From contig JAMAHW010000069.1 of the NCBI GenBank assembly GCA_023627715.1, forward strand, positions 124,001 through 188,000: a DNA stretch of 64,000 nucleotides, in the 5' to 3' direction. Origin of the DNA: Periconia sp. R9002. Its lineage: Eukaryota > Ascomycota > Dothideomycetes > Pleosporales > Periconiaceae. Positions 14,401 through 27,050 of the stretch are shown piece by piece. The position numbers and the translations under genes were made by a program. Numbering within the stretch: position 1 is the first letter of the stretch; each line of letters begins with the position of its first letter. Below the pieces are notes generated by a model that saw only the letters and a list, made by a program, of their open reading frames with translations, was not told the DNA's origin and searched no databases.

Positions 14401-15578
14401 GCTTCGAGCATAATATCAAGACTGCTCGCAATATGTCCTGGTTTTCCGACGTCTTTGAGCTCCCATGGACGATCGAAACCAGGAATAAGGAGGTCGGATA
14501 CAGTGAAACCCGACAGACCTGCCTTCGGACGCGAGCCACGTCCTACTGCTCCTTCATCTCTGATCTCTCCACCAGAGCCAGTGGCAGCTCCTGGGAAGGG
14601 TGAAACGGCAGTTGGGTGGTTATGAGTTTCGACCTTGCATAGAATGTGAACAGTTTCCTTGGTCCCATTCCACTCCCCAGTAATTTGACTCGGTGACCAA
14701 AAGCTGGCTTCTTCTCCATTGAGCACAGCCGCGTTATCGCTGTAGGCGCTCACAACGTGTTGCGGGTGTTTCTGGTGAGTGTTGCGAATCATACCGAACA
14801 ACGAGTGTCCTTTACGCATGCCGTCAATGGTGAAGTCCGCGTTGAACTGTTTATGTCTGCAGTGCTCCGAATTAACCTGAGCAAACATGAACAGTTCAAC
14901 GTCCACTGGACCTCTCTTCAATTCCTGCGTATACGCCTCGACCAGATAATCAATCTCCGATTTGTCCATAGCCAAGCCAAGCTCCTCATTCGCGTGTGCC
15001 AATGCAGCATGAGGGCTGTTGTATTCCTCAAAGCTCAAAGTTGTAGCCAGCGCCGGTTCACTTTCACCGAAAATGAACTCGAGGTTAGGGCTCTCACGGC
15101 TAATCGTCTGGGTCATGCGGTCGTGGAGCGCGTCTCCGTTTGGAATTTCGTCGGATGCTAGCTCCTTCTCGAAAGTAGCAGCCAGCACCATACCACGTTC
15201 GATACGCTTGACTGAGTTCTCGAGGGTGCATGTCCGGGCAATCATGGTCGCCAACGAGCTCCAGGGCGAAATCGTTCCCGGACGCGGGCAGACGTAAAAG
15301 AGGACGGTATCGTTATCGCGAGGGGAGCCATTTCGATGGATAGCGTCGAGCAGCGTCTGTGACAGCCTATCCTGTAAATACGGGTACTCCCCATAATGCA
15401 AGATCTGCTCCAGCGTCTTCAATTCCTGTGCATCCAACTCTTGTAGAGGGTTAACATAGTGCACCCATACCGCACGCACGCTCTTTGCTCCAATGGCTTG
15501 AGCAAGGCGCTGCAGGCGAAATTCTGAAAAGGCGGAGGATCCTGGAAGGATCAGGTACGGACTCTCACCAGACGCCAT
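11469..15578 (-). CDS. ADE6: Phosphoribosylformylglycinamidine synthase (FGAM synthetase)
   Basis: This enzyme carries out step four of de novo purine synthesis in the cytosol: FGAR + glutamine + ATP gives FGAM + glutamate. The gene is one uninterrupted reading frame of 1,369 residues, the normal length for the single-chain eukaryotic enzyme. Visible landmarks are the PurL signature [10 protein letters not shown] (about 237-246), Gly-rich ATP-binding segments such as [19 protein letters not shown], and a C-terminal class-I glutaminase. In the glutaminase, GVCNGCQ gives the nucleophile at about Cys1195 and MPHPER gives about His1330 and Glu1332. The start codon is a clean ATG in context ACACCATGG. 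It follows TFC1 in tandem with about 440 bp between them. No lesions seen; it should be active. Confidence 0.98.
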   Translation of the reverse strand: MASGESPYLILPGSSAFSEFRLQRLAQAIGAKSVRAVWVHYVNPLQELDAQELKTLEQILHYGEYPYLQDRLSQTLLDAIHRNGSPRDNDTVLFYVCPRPGTISPWSSLATMIARTCTLENSVKRIERGMVLAATFEKELASDEIPNGDALHDRMTQTISRESPNLEFIFGESEPALATTLSFEEYNSPHAALAHANEELGLAMDKSEIDYLVEAYTQELKRGPVDVELFMFAQVNSEHCRHKQFNADFTIDGMRKGHSLFGMIRNTHQKHPQHVVSAYSDNAAVLNGEEASFWSPSQITGEWNGTKETVHILCKVETHNHPTAVSPFPGAATGSGGEIRDEGAVGRGSRPKAGLSGFTVSDLLIPGFDRPWELKDVGKPGHIASSLDIMLEAPIGSAAFNNEFGRPCTTGYFRTLLTRVFTNEKDTEIRGYHKPIMLAGGVGTVRPQHALKDPDIVPPGSHLLVIGGPAMLIGLGGGAASSVQSGEGKVELDFASVQRGNPEVQRRAQEVIDACRSMGDQNPILFIHDVGAGGLSNALPELVHDSGLGAIFELRNIDSVDRGMSPLQIWCNESQERYVLAVGPNDLELFKRICHRERCGYSVVGTATQEQRLILKDSEAKGTDTPIDLPMPILFGKPPKMSRIVESRKLRLPAFDSSLSMYMPEPPKDGLLHEAVNRVLTLPSVGSKSFLITIGDRTVGGLTVRDQMVGKWQVPVADVSVTATSLMSGVRTGEAMAMGERPTLALISPAASARMAVAESLMNLAAASTFDRLSRVRLSANWMSASSHPGEGAALYEAVEAIGMDLCPKLGISIPVGKDSMSMKMKWKDQNTNEAKEVTAPMSLVITAFAPVNFIDRTWTPALERLEDVGETVLMFVNLAIGKKNMGGSALAQTFGQVGDEAPDVWDADDIKNYFDAVEQLHESGIVLAYHDRSDGGLFTTLVEMMFAGRCGLEIMLDGICRSSDTKDVIETLFNEELGAVFQVRKKDEIEFKRCFATCGPPAGMVTKIGRVPEASKQTISFAVGSTVVYRNTRSELQQQWASTSHQLQRLRDNPDCADTEFANIQDDKDPGLSYNLTFKPKENILPLKATISSAFVSKPRVAILREEGVNGQAEMAYAFHMAGFSAIDVHMTDIISERVSLAGFVGVAACGGFSYGDVLGAGQGWAKSVLLHPKTRKEFETFFGRPDTFTLGVCNGCQFLSKLKELIPGAGAWPSFERNASEQYEARVCMVEVMDTKTPDTPPSVFLHGMNGSKLPIVTAHGEGRAHFPPGITATSSPTTMYNEGLVSLRYVDNYGNATEKYPFNPNGSPQGITGVRSKDGRVLALMPHPERTILREVASYIPRGKMEEWGEVGPWGRLFRSARRWVG

Positions 15579-16019
15579 GGTGTTGTTTGATCGGTAAAGC
15601 AGGCGTCACCGGAGAAGTGAGGGAATACCTGTGAACCGCCGATACGCGGGGCAAATTTTTTGGATCATCCATCACTCGGGAATATTTGGAGGGGTCAACC
15701 CATGCGCCACATTTGCGCCACCCAACCCCTCCACTCATCCTTCTCAAAATCAAGATTCAAGCAGAAGCTTATTGCCCTGAGAGCAGTTGAAAGGATCTAT
15801 AAATATTTAGCTATGTTTGGAGCTCTTCAACTTTATTTTAGCCCTAGGTGTAGATACTACACTAGACTTTACGTTGACATCAAGTCTTAAAATTATGTAT
15901 CTTGCCCACGATAAATCCCAGTCAAGTACTTGGTATGTGCTTCCGTCGAACAACTTTGTACTACGATTAACAGCTACAATACTCATGGATTTAGTAACAT
16001 CTGAGAGCTTTCCTTTTTT
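15579..16019. promoter_or_regulatory. ADE6 promoter / TFC1 3' region
   Basis: 441 bp between the ADE6 start and the TFC1 stop, both minus-strand genes. The ADE6-proximal part is GC-richer; the TFC1-proximal part is AT-rich and probably its 3' UTR. I looked for a Gcn4/Cpc1 site (TGACTCA) and saw none. Confidence 0.5.
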
Positions 16020-18109
16020 TCATTTCTCAAACAGCCCACCAAACGGTCCTTGACGCGCCGTTGATGCCGTGTTTCCTCCATCGTCCCTTAGAGGTTCGTA
16101 GTCACTGTCGTCCAGATCGTCGTCGCTGTCTATGTTCCCGGCCTCGTCATCTTCGATATTTCCCTCAGCATCCCCTGCATTGCCCTCGTTCAGTATAGTC
16201 GCTGCAGTTTCCGGGACTTCAGTCATATCTTCTGGTACCTCGACCTCCTCATAATCCGCCCCTTCTTGGCTGTTCGATGCATCCGTTTGATTTTGGGCGG
16301 CCTCCATCTGTTCGAAAGCGTACCTGGGGTTCCTGGCCGCAAGCCTTACGTTTTGGATGACGGTGTGCTCTTTTCGCTTCTCCCTGTGGACAGCTTTGTC
16401 GAAAAACTCCCACCTGATGGGTGCGTAAATTTCCTTGTCGTCCCACAGTTCGGGCCACTGTATGACCCGCTCATACAAGGAATCATCCGCCTGACCCTCG
16501 GCAAGAATACGGTTCATCTTGTCTTTCAAGATGACGGTTGCTTTCGCCCAGGTTCCGATGTGGTACCACCCTTGGGAAGTAGGTGCACAAGTTTTGCGGA
16601 TATCTTTGGTGTCAAGGATGCCCCGGATCAGCGGATCAGTAATATCGCAAAACTGATACAGGCTGCCAGTGTTGGATACATGTGTTCCATCGAACTTGTG
16701 TTGATCTACTAGTTCACGTGGATGTATGGTGGACAAGTGCTGAACAAGCTTGTCATGATAGGTATAATGTCGGTTTCCAGTCTTGCGGTAGGATAGAAAG
16801 TTTACCGTCTGGTACATGCGATAACGTGGATCTGACCGTGGATCCACTTTCCATTGGATCAGGGCTTCTCTCCAGGGGCCGCTTTCAAAAAAGTAGCCAC
16901 AGTAAATGGCGGCCTGTCTCAGCTTGTCCCGTATATTCCAACCCAGTCTATTGTATAATAAATGCCGGGTGATGATCGGCCGCTGTTTGAGCTCAGCTCG
17001 TATGCTGGCAATGAGTGATTGTAAGAAAGGACTCAGTCGCGACTCAGGCGGGAGATTCGGTTTGGGCCCTTGAGGTACAAACTTGTCGCCTACTTTGATG
17101 ATTGTATATCCGCTCTGCGTCAGACTTCGTTGCAGATTGACCTCGTTGTCGTCGTCAGTATATTTAACGTAACCATTTTGTTGGAATCTATATAGCCGTG
17201 AGTGTCCCTTCGCGACATTGACGTATTCATACACCACTCACTTGTAATTATAGGCGACGGGCATCTGAATGAATTCAGCAGATGGCCCAACATCTTGAGT
17301 CAGATCTGCGCCAGCAGCTGTGTTTAGTTTGAGGCCCATAAGCTTGGTGTCTGTACTAAAGTTAGGCAACCACGTGTATCGACAAGCAAGATCGATTTAC
17401 GTACAATTGAATGGCAGGATGGTATCTCTGACAGAGGTCATGACTTTGTTGGTAGACGCGGCATATTGAATATCGGGAAGATCTAAGACGTGTATCAGCG
17501 CAAGAACTTTTCAATGGGATCAGACAGCAAATGACATACTCCGAAAACGATGGGTTTCGTCAATCAAGCCAGTTACGGAGACTGTATAATTTTTGGGGTT
17601 GTCTTGCAGTCGTCGATAGAGAGATGATGCATCCACATAAGATGCATTTGGCTTCACGCCTGCATCTGTGTCGTGAAGCTCTTCTTCGGAAAGAAAAGGG
17701 CCATCTGTGCCACGCTTTCTCTTGCGCCCGGTTCGTTTGGGGAGCGTTACTTTGAGAAGCAGGTTGTTGGTGGTCACGGGAGTGGAGAGTAGTCGCTTAG
17801 CGAGGGGATCGTCTGGCCGCAATGAGGCTGAAATGATGTTTGGGATCTCATCTTCGTCTGGCTCGACCTTGGATCTCAGACCCTGACATGGTGTGTTAGC
17901 TCCTTTATTCGACGGCACGGCACCCGAATGGTGCGTAGGTATCTCCTGACCTTGCTCAGTTTAAGGGGTCCGCCCAACGAGGTAATACCCTTGTCGACAT
18001 TTTTGACGATGCATGGGTGTTCGACTGCAGAGATGGCGCGCGATGGAATCTGCATCCAGGGCGCCGTGGTTTGCGTGCCGTCTGTCGCAGGAGGACTGGT
18101 ACCAGCCAT
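16020..18109 (-). CDS. TFC1: TFIIIC subunit tau95 (RNA polymerase III initiation factor)
   Basis: This subunit of TFIIIC binds the A box of tRNA genes and recruits TFIIIB. Five exons are inferred: 17951-18109, 17540-17882, 17405-17482, 17242-17350 and 16020-17187, giving 618 residues. Phases are consistent throughout and CTAAC-like branch sites are present. The N-terminus keeps the family pattern PWMQIPSRAISAVEHPCIVK. The middle has a basic RTGRKRKRG patch and the sequence LPDIQYAASTNKV. The C-terminal half holds the TFIIIC DNA-binding-type region (RPIITRHLLYNRLGW, AAIYCGYFFESGPWREALI). The last 70 or so residues are strongly acidic, as in yeast Tfc1. The intron 1 donor is GTCAGG, slightly off consensus. 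It is divergent from RTS1. Confidence 0.9.
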
Positions 18110-19290
18110 GCTTTTGCTATTTATTCCGAAAGCTTGATATGGAATTGTCAGGTGATGGCAGCGTTATTAGCTACTTGGAGTCACCCATGTATACCGTGTG
18201 CCACGGCTTGCGTGCGTCCTAGGTGCACGGCGTCTCGTGTGTTCCAAAATATTGATCTTCTGTTACTTGGTGCGTACAGGCGCAGTCAACGCGGAATACA
18301 ATGTCGCCGAAAGCAGTTTCGTTCTCCACGTCTGCTGCACTAGGTGACGAGGATTTCGGGTTTATTTGATGCAGGTGATTGATGCGTTGGTCGAGCTGTG
18401 GGGATGGCTCGGTGAAGAGTTTGGCTGGCCTCGGACCAGTACTATGCATCCTCCGGCCCAGTGGTAGCCTACGTTTACACGACATTTGCTGGGAAGAGCG
18501 GCCCTTCACACATGTCTTACTGTGCTCTGTACGCAGCCATGGCCTTTTCAAGTCATGTAACGGGTGGAGGAGCTGGTCAAACAGCCTGTCTCTCCGCTCT
18601 GCGATGGGTGAGTCGAGGACGTGGGCCGTGAGTGGTCGAGGGTGTTTACTAGTGCGTGCTGCCCTCTTGCCCTACCTACTAAGTAGTAGTGTACCTATTG
18701 CCCACCACACTCCTCCACTACCTGACGACCTGACCTCCTCTTGACAAGCACTTGAGAGTGAGAAGCCCCACGTCCGTCCTCGACCTTGCTCTCCTCCATC
18801 CTTCCCCTCTTCTCCTTTCTTTTCCACCCCTCCCCCCCTCTCTCTTTCGACGCTGCTCTGCTGCCAGCGCCTTTGCGCCTCAAGACGCTCGACATCCCTC
18901 TACCACCTATAGCCGGCTGGCAACTGCCAGACCGCCCCCCTAGCCCCTCGATTGGCCTAGTCGACTATCTATCCACGCGTGCATCAACCACCACCATCAT
19001 CACCACCATCTCCGCCTCGCCTCGCCTTGCCCTGGCCGCCATCGCATCTGCCTCTGCATCGCCATCGCCATCTCCCAACGGCCCCTTCTCCATGCTTCTC
19101 TAGCATCCGCATCTCCTTACCACTGTTCTACCATCTCACTGGCGCGTCGCCGACGTTGCCATTGGCGCTCCTGGCCGTGGTTCGCTTTCTAGAGGCCAAC
19201 CCTCCATTCGGACCGCTCTCGTTACCCTGACCAGCCCCGCACCACCACCTCCTCCTCCACAGCTTCTAATTACCGTCATTTGCGCAGAAA
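18110..19290. promoter_or_regulatory. Divergent promoter region of TFC1 and RTS1
   Basis: About 1.2 kb between the TFC1 start (minus) and the RTS1 start (plus). From about 18780 to 19260 the plus strand is very C/T-rich with CCACCATCATCACC-like stretches, typical of a long 5' leader in a filamentous ascomycete. No credible coding exon was found. Confidence 0.55.
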
Positions 19291-22010
19291 ATGGCCTCTG
19301 CCATGAAGGGCTTTAGGCAAAGGGTGCGTCTCCTTCCTCTGCCCCAACTTCCCTCTACATGACTTGTTCCCCGTGCTCTCGCTCCGCTCATGGTCGCACC
19401 CCTGTGCCTTACCCGCACTCCCGCTAACCCTTCACTGCAAACAGCTCTCTCGAGCAAAAAGCGAGAAATCATCCAAAAAGAAGGACTCTTCCTCCGGCAC
19501 GGCTTCCCCCTCCCACGCTGCTTCAAGTTCCCCTTCGGGCTCCGCTCAAGGCACACCGTCGTCATCGCAGACCCAATTGGCCGATTCGCGTACCAAGTCC
19601 TCGTCTTCTAGTGATGGAACGGCCAGTGCAAACTCGCTTCAGACAGGTCAGGCGGCTCCCCCCGCCTCCTTGGGCAGTGGCTCACAATTTTCAGGCCAGC
19701 ACGGTATGATGCCTATGGGTGGTGCCAACAATGCTGGCAGCTCAGGCCCAGGTACACCCAGCAGGGCTGGACAACCGCTCGCACCCAGTGTTATCATCAG
19801 TCCTAGCGCACCGGTAAGTCGCACCAGAAAGAGCAGTGTTTGACCACGATGGATGCATGCTAACTGACCCCATAGCATGTTCCTCCCCCTGGTGCTGCCG
19901 AAACCATGCCTGGTGATCTCCTTCCCCCCAAGGCCGGCCAAAAATCATTAATTTTCGACCGTCTCCAAGCGACTCCGAAAGACAATGTTGAAGGTATTCG
20001 AACTCCTAAGCGACAGCACTCGTCGAGATTCGACATTTCTGATCAGCGCCAACGAGACCTGGAGAAACTGCCTGGCTTTCATGAAGTGCCGCCAAACAAA
20101 CGCGAGGAATTGTTCATGTCGAAATTAGACCAATGCAACATCATCTTCGATTTCAACGACCAGACTGGGGACATGAAGTCGAAGGAAATCAAGCGCCTGG
20201 CGCTGCACGAACTGTTGGATTACGTTGCCAATAACCGCCAAGTCATAACAGAGAGGATGTACCCTCGCGTTGTCGAGATGTTTGCAAAGAACCTGTTCCG
20301 ACCCATCCCCCCACCCATGAACCCTCAAGGAGAGGCCTTCGACCCAGAAGAGGATGAACCTGTGCTCGAGGTTGCTTGGCCCCACATTCAAGTGGTTTAC
20401 GAATTCTTCCTTCGATTCATCGAAAGCCAAGATTTCAACACCAACATTGCAAAAGCGTACATTGATCACAGCTTCGTTTTGAATGTGCGTGCTATCCCCT
20501 TCGCTTTTTATTTTCTCTCTCCCCAATGCGTAGACTTACAAATTACAGCTGCTCGAATTGTTTGACTCGGAAGATCCTAGAGAGCGAGATTTCTTAAAGA
20601 CGACATTGCACAGGATATACGGAAAATTTCTCAATTTGCGCTCTTACATACGCCGTTCGATCAACAACGTCTTTTTCCAGTTTACCTACGAAACAGAGCG
20701 ATTCAACGGAATTGCAGAGCTACTTGAGATTCTCGGATCTATTATCAATGGATTTGCCCTGCCTCTCAAGGAGGAACACAAGCTGTTCCTGACCAGGGTG
20801 CTAATACCCTTGCACAAAGTCAAGAGTCTTAGCATGTATCACCCTCAACTAGCCTACTGCATCGTGCAATTCCTGGAGAAGGATGCGGCACTCACAGAGG
20901 AGGTGTGTAAAATTGTCTTTGTGAGATGCTCCAAAACTAACACTCTGCCAGGTCGTTCTTGGGCTTCTCAGGTACTGGCCTAAAGTCAACAGCACAAAGG
21001 AGGTCATGTTTTTGAACGAAGTCGAAGACATTTTCGAAGTAATGGATCCTGCAGAGTTCGCTAAAGTTCAAGAGCCGCTCTTCAACCAGTTGGCCAAGTC
21101 GGTCGCTAGTCCACATTTCCAGGTCGCTGAGCGTGCTCTCTACTTCTGGAACAATGAATATTTCTGCAACCTCGTCAGCGACAACGTGGAAGTTATCCTC
21201 CCGATTATGTTTGCTCCATTGTATGAGAACAGCAAGGGTCACTGGAACCGGTAATTCACGCCCCCCCCAAGAAGTGCGACTGGGAAAACTAACGTTAGTA
21301 GAACCATACACGGCATGGTGTATAATGCCATGAAACTGTTTATGGAGGTCAACCCGCAACTGTTTGATGATTGCTCTCACGATTATGCCGAATCGCAGAA
21401 CAACGCCAGTGAGCGCCAGAAGAGCCGTGAGAACAGGTGGGAGGTATTAGAGAAGCTAGCAGAGGCACGCAAAAACGGCACGGCAGTGGACAAACCGGCA
21501 GCGTCCAACATCGGCTCGCCAATGCGATTAGAAGACTCAGATCCGCTCAGTCAAGGCCGACTAGAGGCGCTTCGTCTCCAGGACGATGCCAGCGCGCCGA
21601 AAGAACGGCGCCCCAAGGAGTTTGAGCGGCAGAGTAGTCAAACCTCGGTACGTTGATTCTTAAGTCCTTGGAACGAACTCTCTTGAACGAGCATTCTCTA
21701 TGGCCGAATCAGTGTACTTTACTTCTATCCCTAGATTTTTTAGCCTTTCCTTTTTTTTGTTGGAGTTGTCTCCCGTTGTTACAAGAATTGCATTTTGGGT
21801 TCGGTTTTGAATCTGACTTGTCTGTGCTTGCTCTCGTAGCGACGGCATCGTTCATCGCAAGAGGATCCTTCTCAATCATCACACACTCGGCGATCTTCAG
21901 GCGGTCGACCTCGCAGCAACAGCCGGCCCAACTCGTCGGGCAGTGGAGGAGGGGCTTACAGTGGTTCTTCTCGGCCCAGGTCCGGGGCCACCATTACTCG
22001 GGTCACCTGA
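19291..22010 (+). CDS. RTS1: PP2A regulatory subunit B' (B56 family)
   Basis: This subunit directs protein phosphatase 2A to its substrates in cell-cycle, stress and cytokinesis control. Seven exons: 19291-19323, 19445-19813, 19876-20484, 20549-20902, 20952-21250, 21302-21647 and 21840-22010, giving 726 residues. The start [19 protein letters not shown] is typical of fungal B56. Residues about 12-190 are Ser/Gly/Pro-rich and disordered. The B56 helical-repeat core runs about 195-590 ([67 protein letters not shown]). The tail is Ser/Arg-rich. The last intron is long (192 bp); failure to splice it would end the protein three residues later with S-V-R. All phases agree. Confidence 0.95.
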
Positions 22011-23185
22011 ACTGTCATACCGTTCTTCCTTGCCTTCCACCCACGACCGAGTTGCATGCGGGCCCGTTTGCGAGTTTTGTCCTCTCTCTTTCTCTCCCAA
22101 CTCACACATATTTGTGAGTCTATTCCCCTCGGAATGGCCGCCGCAATGCGAGCGGTGCGATTCTGTTATGTATTGGCGCGAGCCTCTTTGGCTCTTTTCC
22201 TTGTTCCTTGGGAGAACCCGTCAAAAGTGAGAGATGGTATTTCGTAAGGTGTTTGGGGCGTCAAGTTTCTTTTTTTCTCCCTCTTCCTCACTTTTTATAG
22301 AGGTCTTGATTAACGACGAGGTGGTGAGGAGGAAGCGTTGACAACGGTGGGGTTTGTCGACGCATGGTGGATCTTGTTCCCTACACATACTGGATAGATA
22401 CGGAATGCAAAACCGTCACGAGAGTGATGTGTTGATCTACATATTGCAAATACAGATAATGCCCAATTGTCGTGTCTAAGGGCCCAATAGGCATTTTGTT
22501 TGTACCGTCCAGTCCAGCCCCTTCGCCCGGTAACCCACATATTGTGGGGCTTCTATACTTTCTCAAGCTGTGTACCCCTTTATCGTATATCCGTAAATAA
22601 TAATAACACATGGCATTTCGGTTGCTGTAGCAAGAAAATGCCGAGGTCTCTGTAGTCCATTGTAATTTCACGAGCGACCAGGTCATACCCAATACCAGGT
22701 CCAGAAAGGAGTGAAAGCTTGGCGATGATGAGGCCCTACGTATGTAAGCGGTGGGACGGATGTAATATTTGGGGCTGAGAATTACAGCCAATCGGACACA
22801 CCTCGGTGCCCTCGGAAAGCACGTAATTACGCTTAGGCGTGGCCATTACAGCCCGCTTAGGCAGACTGTTTTGCCCTAGGAAACGGCAAGTACGGAAGGA
22901 AATGAGTGCCCCCTTTCCGGCCGTTCCTAAAAGTTTACGACCTTTAAAACCCTCACCACCAACCCTCAGGCACTGGTTTCCCAGGTCTTTACTGACTCCT
23001 CGCATCTAGGGCTCGTCTTCCTTCCCGTCACTCCTTTGGCCATCACTGCCGCCTTTTGTTTTCCATTGGGACAACTCAGTTTTATCTCGTTTCTTCTGTT
23101 TACCTGGGGTTTGTTCGCACGGCGCGCGCATCCCACCACTTAATCCACACCGCACACCCGGCCCTCCTACGATCCGTTGCGCATC
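22011..23185. other. RTS1 3' region and elongase promoter
   Basis: About 1.2 kb with no gene I can support. The first part is probable RTS1 3' UTR. The last 150 bp before the elongase ATG are C/T-rich, probably its 5' leader. Confidence 0.5.
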
Positions 23186-24385
23186 ATGTCGAAGCCCGAC
23201 TGGATTGAGATCGGCCTGCCGACGCTCGACAGGCCCTTTGGCCTCGCGGCATGGCCCATCTTCGAGAAGGCGTATGAATCTATCATGGGCTACAAGCCTC
23301 AGGACTTCCGTTTCGTGCCCGGCGAGACATACCTTTCCACGTTCAAGGCGTGCACCACTTTCCTCATCGCATACTACATTATAATCTTTGGAGGTCGAGA
23401 GCTCATGAGGGGTCGCGAGCCCATGCAGCTTAGCTTTCTCTTCAAGGTCCACAACTTTTACCTTACCGCCATCAGTTTCATCCTGTTGGTTCTTTTCGCC
23501 GAACAAATCATCCCAACCGTAGCAAGGCATGGCCTTTTCTTCGCAATCTGCGACCATGCCGGAGGGTGGACGGATAAAATGGTTATCCTATACTACGTGA
23601 GTGAACCAGGACAGACATTTTGTATGGTCGAGGCTAATCAATGTCCCCGAAGCTCAATTACCTCACCAAGTATCTGGAACTCCTTGACACCTGCTTCCTA
23701 TTCCTGAAGAAGAAGCCATTGAGTATGTGTACCTGAGACAGAAACCACAGGCACACTTGCTAACGTGCCTAGCTTTCCTCCACACCTACCACCATGGCGC
23801 CACGGCATTGCTTTGCTACACCCAGCTTATCGGCCACACCTCTGTCTCTTGGACTGTCATCACCCTGAATCTCATGGTTCACTGTGTCATGTACTGGTAC
23901 TACTTCCAGAGTGCGCGTGGTATCCGCATCTGGTGGAAGAAGTACATCACCATTATGCAAATCACCCAATTCGTTTTGGACCTCGGTATGTTAGAGTTGC
24001 TGATCTCAGCCAGATCGACTAGCTAATCCTATCAGGTTTTGTCTACTTCGCTTCCTACACCTACTTTACCAGCACTTACTGGCCCCACATGCCCAACGCT
24101 GGCGCATGCGCAGGCGAGGAGTTTGCCGCTATCGCCGGTATCTGTATTCTCTCATCGTACCTCGTCCTCTTCATCCTATTCTACTTCGCCACGTATAAGA
24201 AGCCGGTACCCAAGGGCCGTCGTAGGGCAACGAGCGCCTTGGTAGAGATGAAAGACGAGAAGGTTCCCACCGTCGGTGAAGCCCGCCGCAGGCTGTCTAT
24301 AGGCGCGCACGCGCTCAGCAACGGACAGACCACTGGCGCGGCTACGACCCCCAACGGACGCGCTACTCGATCCCGTAAGGCTTAA
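23186..24385 (+). CDS. Fatty acid elongase of the ELO family (Elo2/Elo3-like)
   Basis: This is the condensing enzyme of very-long-chain fatty acid synthesis in the ER membrane: malonyl-CoA + acyl-CoA gives 3-ketoacyl-CoA. Four exons: 23186-23596, 23653-23722, 23773-23985 and 24036-24385, giving 347 residues with consistent phases. All ELO signatures are intact: KxxExxDT at about 143-150 (KYLELLDT), the histidine box HTYHH at about 164-168, HxxMYxYY at about 197-204 (HCVMYWYY) and TxxQxxQ at about 220-226 (TIMQITQ). Several hydrophobic membrane spans are visible. The cytosolic tail is basic ([10 protein letters not shown] ... RSRKA). Fungi have two or three paralogues, so the exact one cannot be fixed from this sequence alone. 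Confidence 0.95.
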
Positions 24386-25282
24386 GTTAAGCATTGCAAG
24401 GGGCTAGAGTCGTGACGGGGAAGGAGAGGAAGATGTCCGGTTTTGTTGGGAACCCACCCTTATAGAAGCCGAACAGATTTCCTTCAAAATCTACATGCCG
24501 TCGGTGATGGTTCTCCAACCAATTGCTCTTCGGACCTTGTACGCTCACACCGATTGGTGAGCTCGACAAATGGAGACACTATCCCACTGCGCTGGATAGC
24601 CAGGCTTCTCCACGAGACGCCGGAGGGCCCCTTCAATATTTCTTTATAATCATCCTGCGCGTTTTCATCGTTTCTGTGTTCTAAGGCCCTCCTTTTACGA
24701 ATACAAAATGCTACGGCTCACGGGTTAGTGCATGTGAGGTCATGGGGAATATGGTGCTAGAATGTTGTTCTAGAAGGGTGGACTATTGTACAATATATTG
24801 ATCAGCCTACGTGGATTACGGGCCAATAATGGGTTGTCGATTCCATGACGAGACTATTATAAACCGCTCATAATGTTTGTGTGCACACATGTATGTTTGA
24901 TTAATTGTTCGTCTCTACTGGGTTGCAAAGAATCAGTATCATGCTACCCCACAAGCCATCAATTGCGATTCTGAAATTCTGCTGTGGAGATTCTGAGACT
25001 TAGACATGTAAAGAATGTGCTGCACACCTTAGAGTAATGCGATTTCATCATTCGTGGGCAGAAGGATGATGGTGTCGAGTTTCAGGAACGCTCCACCTTT
25101 TCACGTGATCTGTGTGGAGTGATCAACCTTGGAAAAGCTCCAACCTCACCTCACTTTACGGTCATCACCCACCAGAAGCACCGCACCCACCTCCCAACGT
25201 CGTCCCTCGGACAACCCCAATCCTACTATATTCGACCGATACCAAGCTCCTGCAGCTTCCAATTCACCCATTGACCCCCGCC
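24386..25282. other. Elongase 3' region and COX6 promoter
   Basis: About 900 bp without a gene. The centre (about 24700-25050) is AT-rich. From about 25130 the plus strand becomes C-rich (CACCCACC, TCCAATTCACCC) up to the COX6 ATG. Confidence 0.5.
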
Positions 25283-26086
25283 ATGTCTTTTGTGCGCGCA
25301 GCAGCGAGGGCCGGCAGGCTCAGCGTGAAGGTCCCGACGTACCGAGCCACTCCCATCGCATGGCAGACGCAGCGTGCCTTTTCGCAATCCGTCGCTAGGT
25401 ACAGCGATTCGCATGCCGAGGAGACTTTCGAGGAGTTCACTGCTAGGTATGACGCACATCTTTTGGAGGGGTTCAGGTAGCCCAGGGGGTTAAGGCATTC
25501 GCTGCATCCCGCGAGCCATTGGAGGATAGGAATCCATGGAAAAGGCCTAACGCGGTATTTCATCAATGCAGCGAACTGACTAGTCCCTGTGCTTTAGGTA
25601 CGAGAAGGAGTTTGACAAGGTCAACGATGTTTTCGAGCTCCAGGTACGTTCACGCAGGCGTGTTGCATCCTGAGGCGTCAACCACGGGGTGATTTGGATG
25701 CATGTGTGCGCAAGAGCGAACGTTGACTTGCAAAACAGCGAAACCTGAACAACTGCTTCGCGTACGATCTCGTCCCCTCCCCCTCGGTCATTACCGCCGC
25801 TCTCCGTGCCGCGCGCCGTGTCAACGACTTCCCCTCCGCTGTGCGAGTTTTTGAGGGTACGTATTCATACGCGCTTCTTCCGCGTTCTTGCATTTCAACC
25901 CTACTTTAGCTTTCTCGTCTTCCCCAGCCCCAGTATTTCTAAACTCGACTAATCGATGATCCCACAGGCATCAAATTCAAGGTCGAGAACAAGAACCAGT
26001 ACGAGGAGTACCTCCAGGAGCTCGAGCCCATCCGCGAGGAACTCGGCGTTCCCCTCAAGGAATTCATGTACCCCGAAGAGAAATAG
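25283..26086 (+). CDS. COX6: Cytochrome c oxidase subunit VI (Cox6/COX5A family)
   Basis: This is a nuclear-encoded structural subunit on the matrix side of respiratory complex IV. Four exons: 25283-25446, 25598-25643, 25739-25856 and 25968-26086, giving 148 residues. The first 40 or so residues are Arg/Ala/Ser-rich without acidic residues (MSFVRAAARAGRLSVKVPTY), a typical mitochondrial presequence. The mature part carries the family pattern EETFEEFTARYEKEFDKV, then LNNCFAYDLVPSP, ALRAARRVNDF and ending PLKEFMYPEEK. Exon 2 is only 46 bp. Phases agree at all junctions and the length is normal. Confidence 0.96.
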
Positions 26087-26951
26087 AATATAAGCAAGCC
26101 TCTCCCCGCTGGCTAGCCTGCCCGGCCTCTTCTCCATAAGACCAAATTCCTTTTTGGCCATCAAATCCTATATGCCACCTTCTTACTTAAATCTCACTTT
26201 CCTACCCGTCCATCCTAAAGAAAAGAAAGAAAAAATGCCAAACAAAACCTTGAACTCTTGTCCTCGCCCGATCTACATCTCTTATCTCCGTTTCAACCGT
26301 GCATGTAAATCTTCCCCAATTGTATATGATGAAAAGGGCTCCAGGGTTGGCGAGAGTTTATATAGACGATCATCGGGAGGGTAGCAGTTGCCTTTTTTCT
26401 CTTTTGATCATTTTGGGGGAAAGGGGAATGTCTGAGCCTACAAATGTTTGTACCACTAATTCTCTCTGTGGGGTTGGGCCGCTTGTCAAATAGATTCCTC
26501 ATTCATCATTCTCATCGTCATCATCGTTGTCTGTGTAGGTATTCTCCCCATTCCCACGTGCGAGGTTTCCGCTGCCCCTCCGCACCTATGCATGCGTATC
26601 CATGGTCTTTAAGATCTCTATCCGCTTTCTCTCTTTCACGCACACACACACATTTACATGACCAGAAGCCTTGAACAATCCGCAACTCCCTAGCTTAAAA
26701 AAACCCCCTCACGCTCACCACCTCCTCGTCCCCTTCATACCCTCCTTCCTCTTTCCTATTCCTACTCTTCCCCCCTTTCCCTATAAAAGAGTCCACGCTG
26801 TGTATCTACTATACTCCTCGTCTCATCTTCACATTTCTCTCCCTCTCTCCCTCTCCCCTCTACTCGACATCTTCTCCCTCCCCTCCCCTATATAAAATTG
26901 AAATTAAATTCGGATCCTCACAGAGTATTCCTACCCTAGGTATCCACACAG

Positions 26952-27050
26952 GTAAGGGGGAAAAAAACACTTGGTAACATCCTCGGCCGAGGACGGTCCC
27001 TCCCTCCCCTACATATCCTCGCCTCCCCTCTCCCACTTCCTCTTTTGCAG
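26952..27050 (+). other. Possible intron of an unrecognised transcript
   Basis: CACACAG|GTAAGGGG is a good donor and CTTCCTCTTTTGCAG a good acceptor, 99 bp apart. It lies just downstream of a C/T tract and a TATA-like box. The next exon would contain an ATG at 27083 opening only a 12-codon frame (MKNDDEYVIPAF). An overlapping GTATGT at 27100 could be a second donor. This may be a non-coding or short-peptide transcript; sequence alone does not settle it. Confidence 0.3.
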
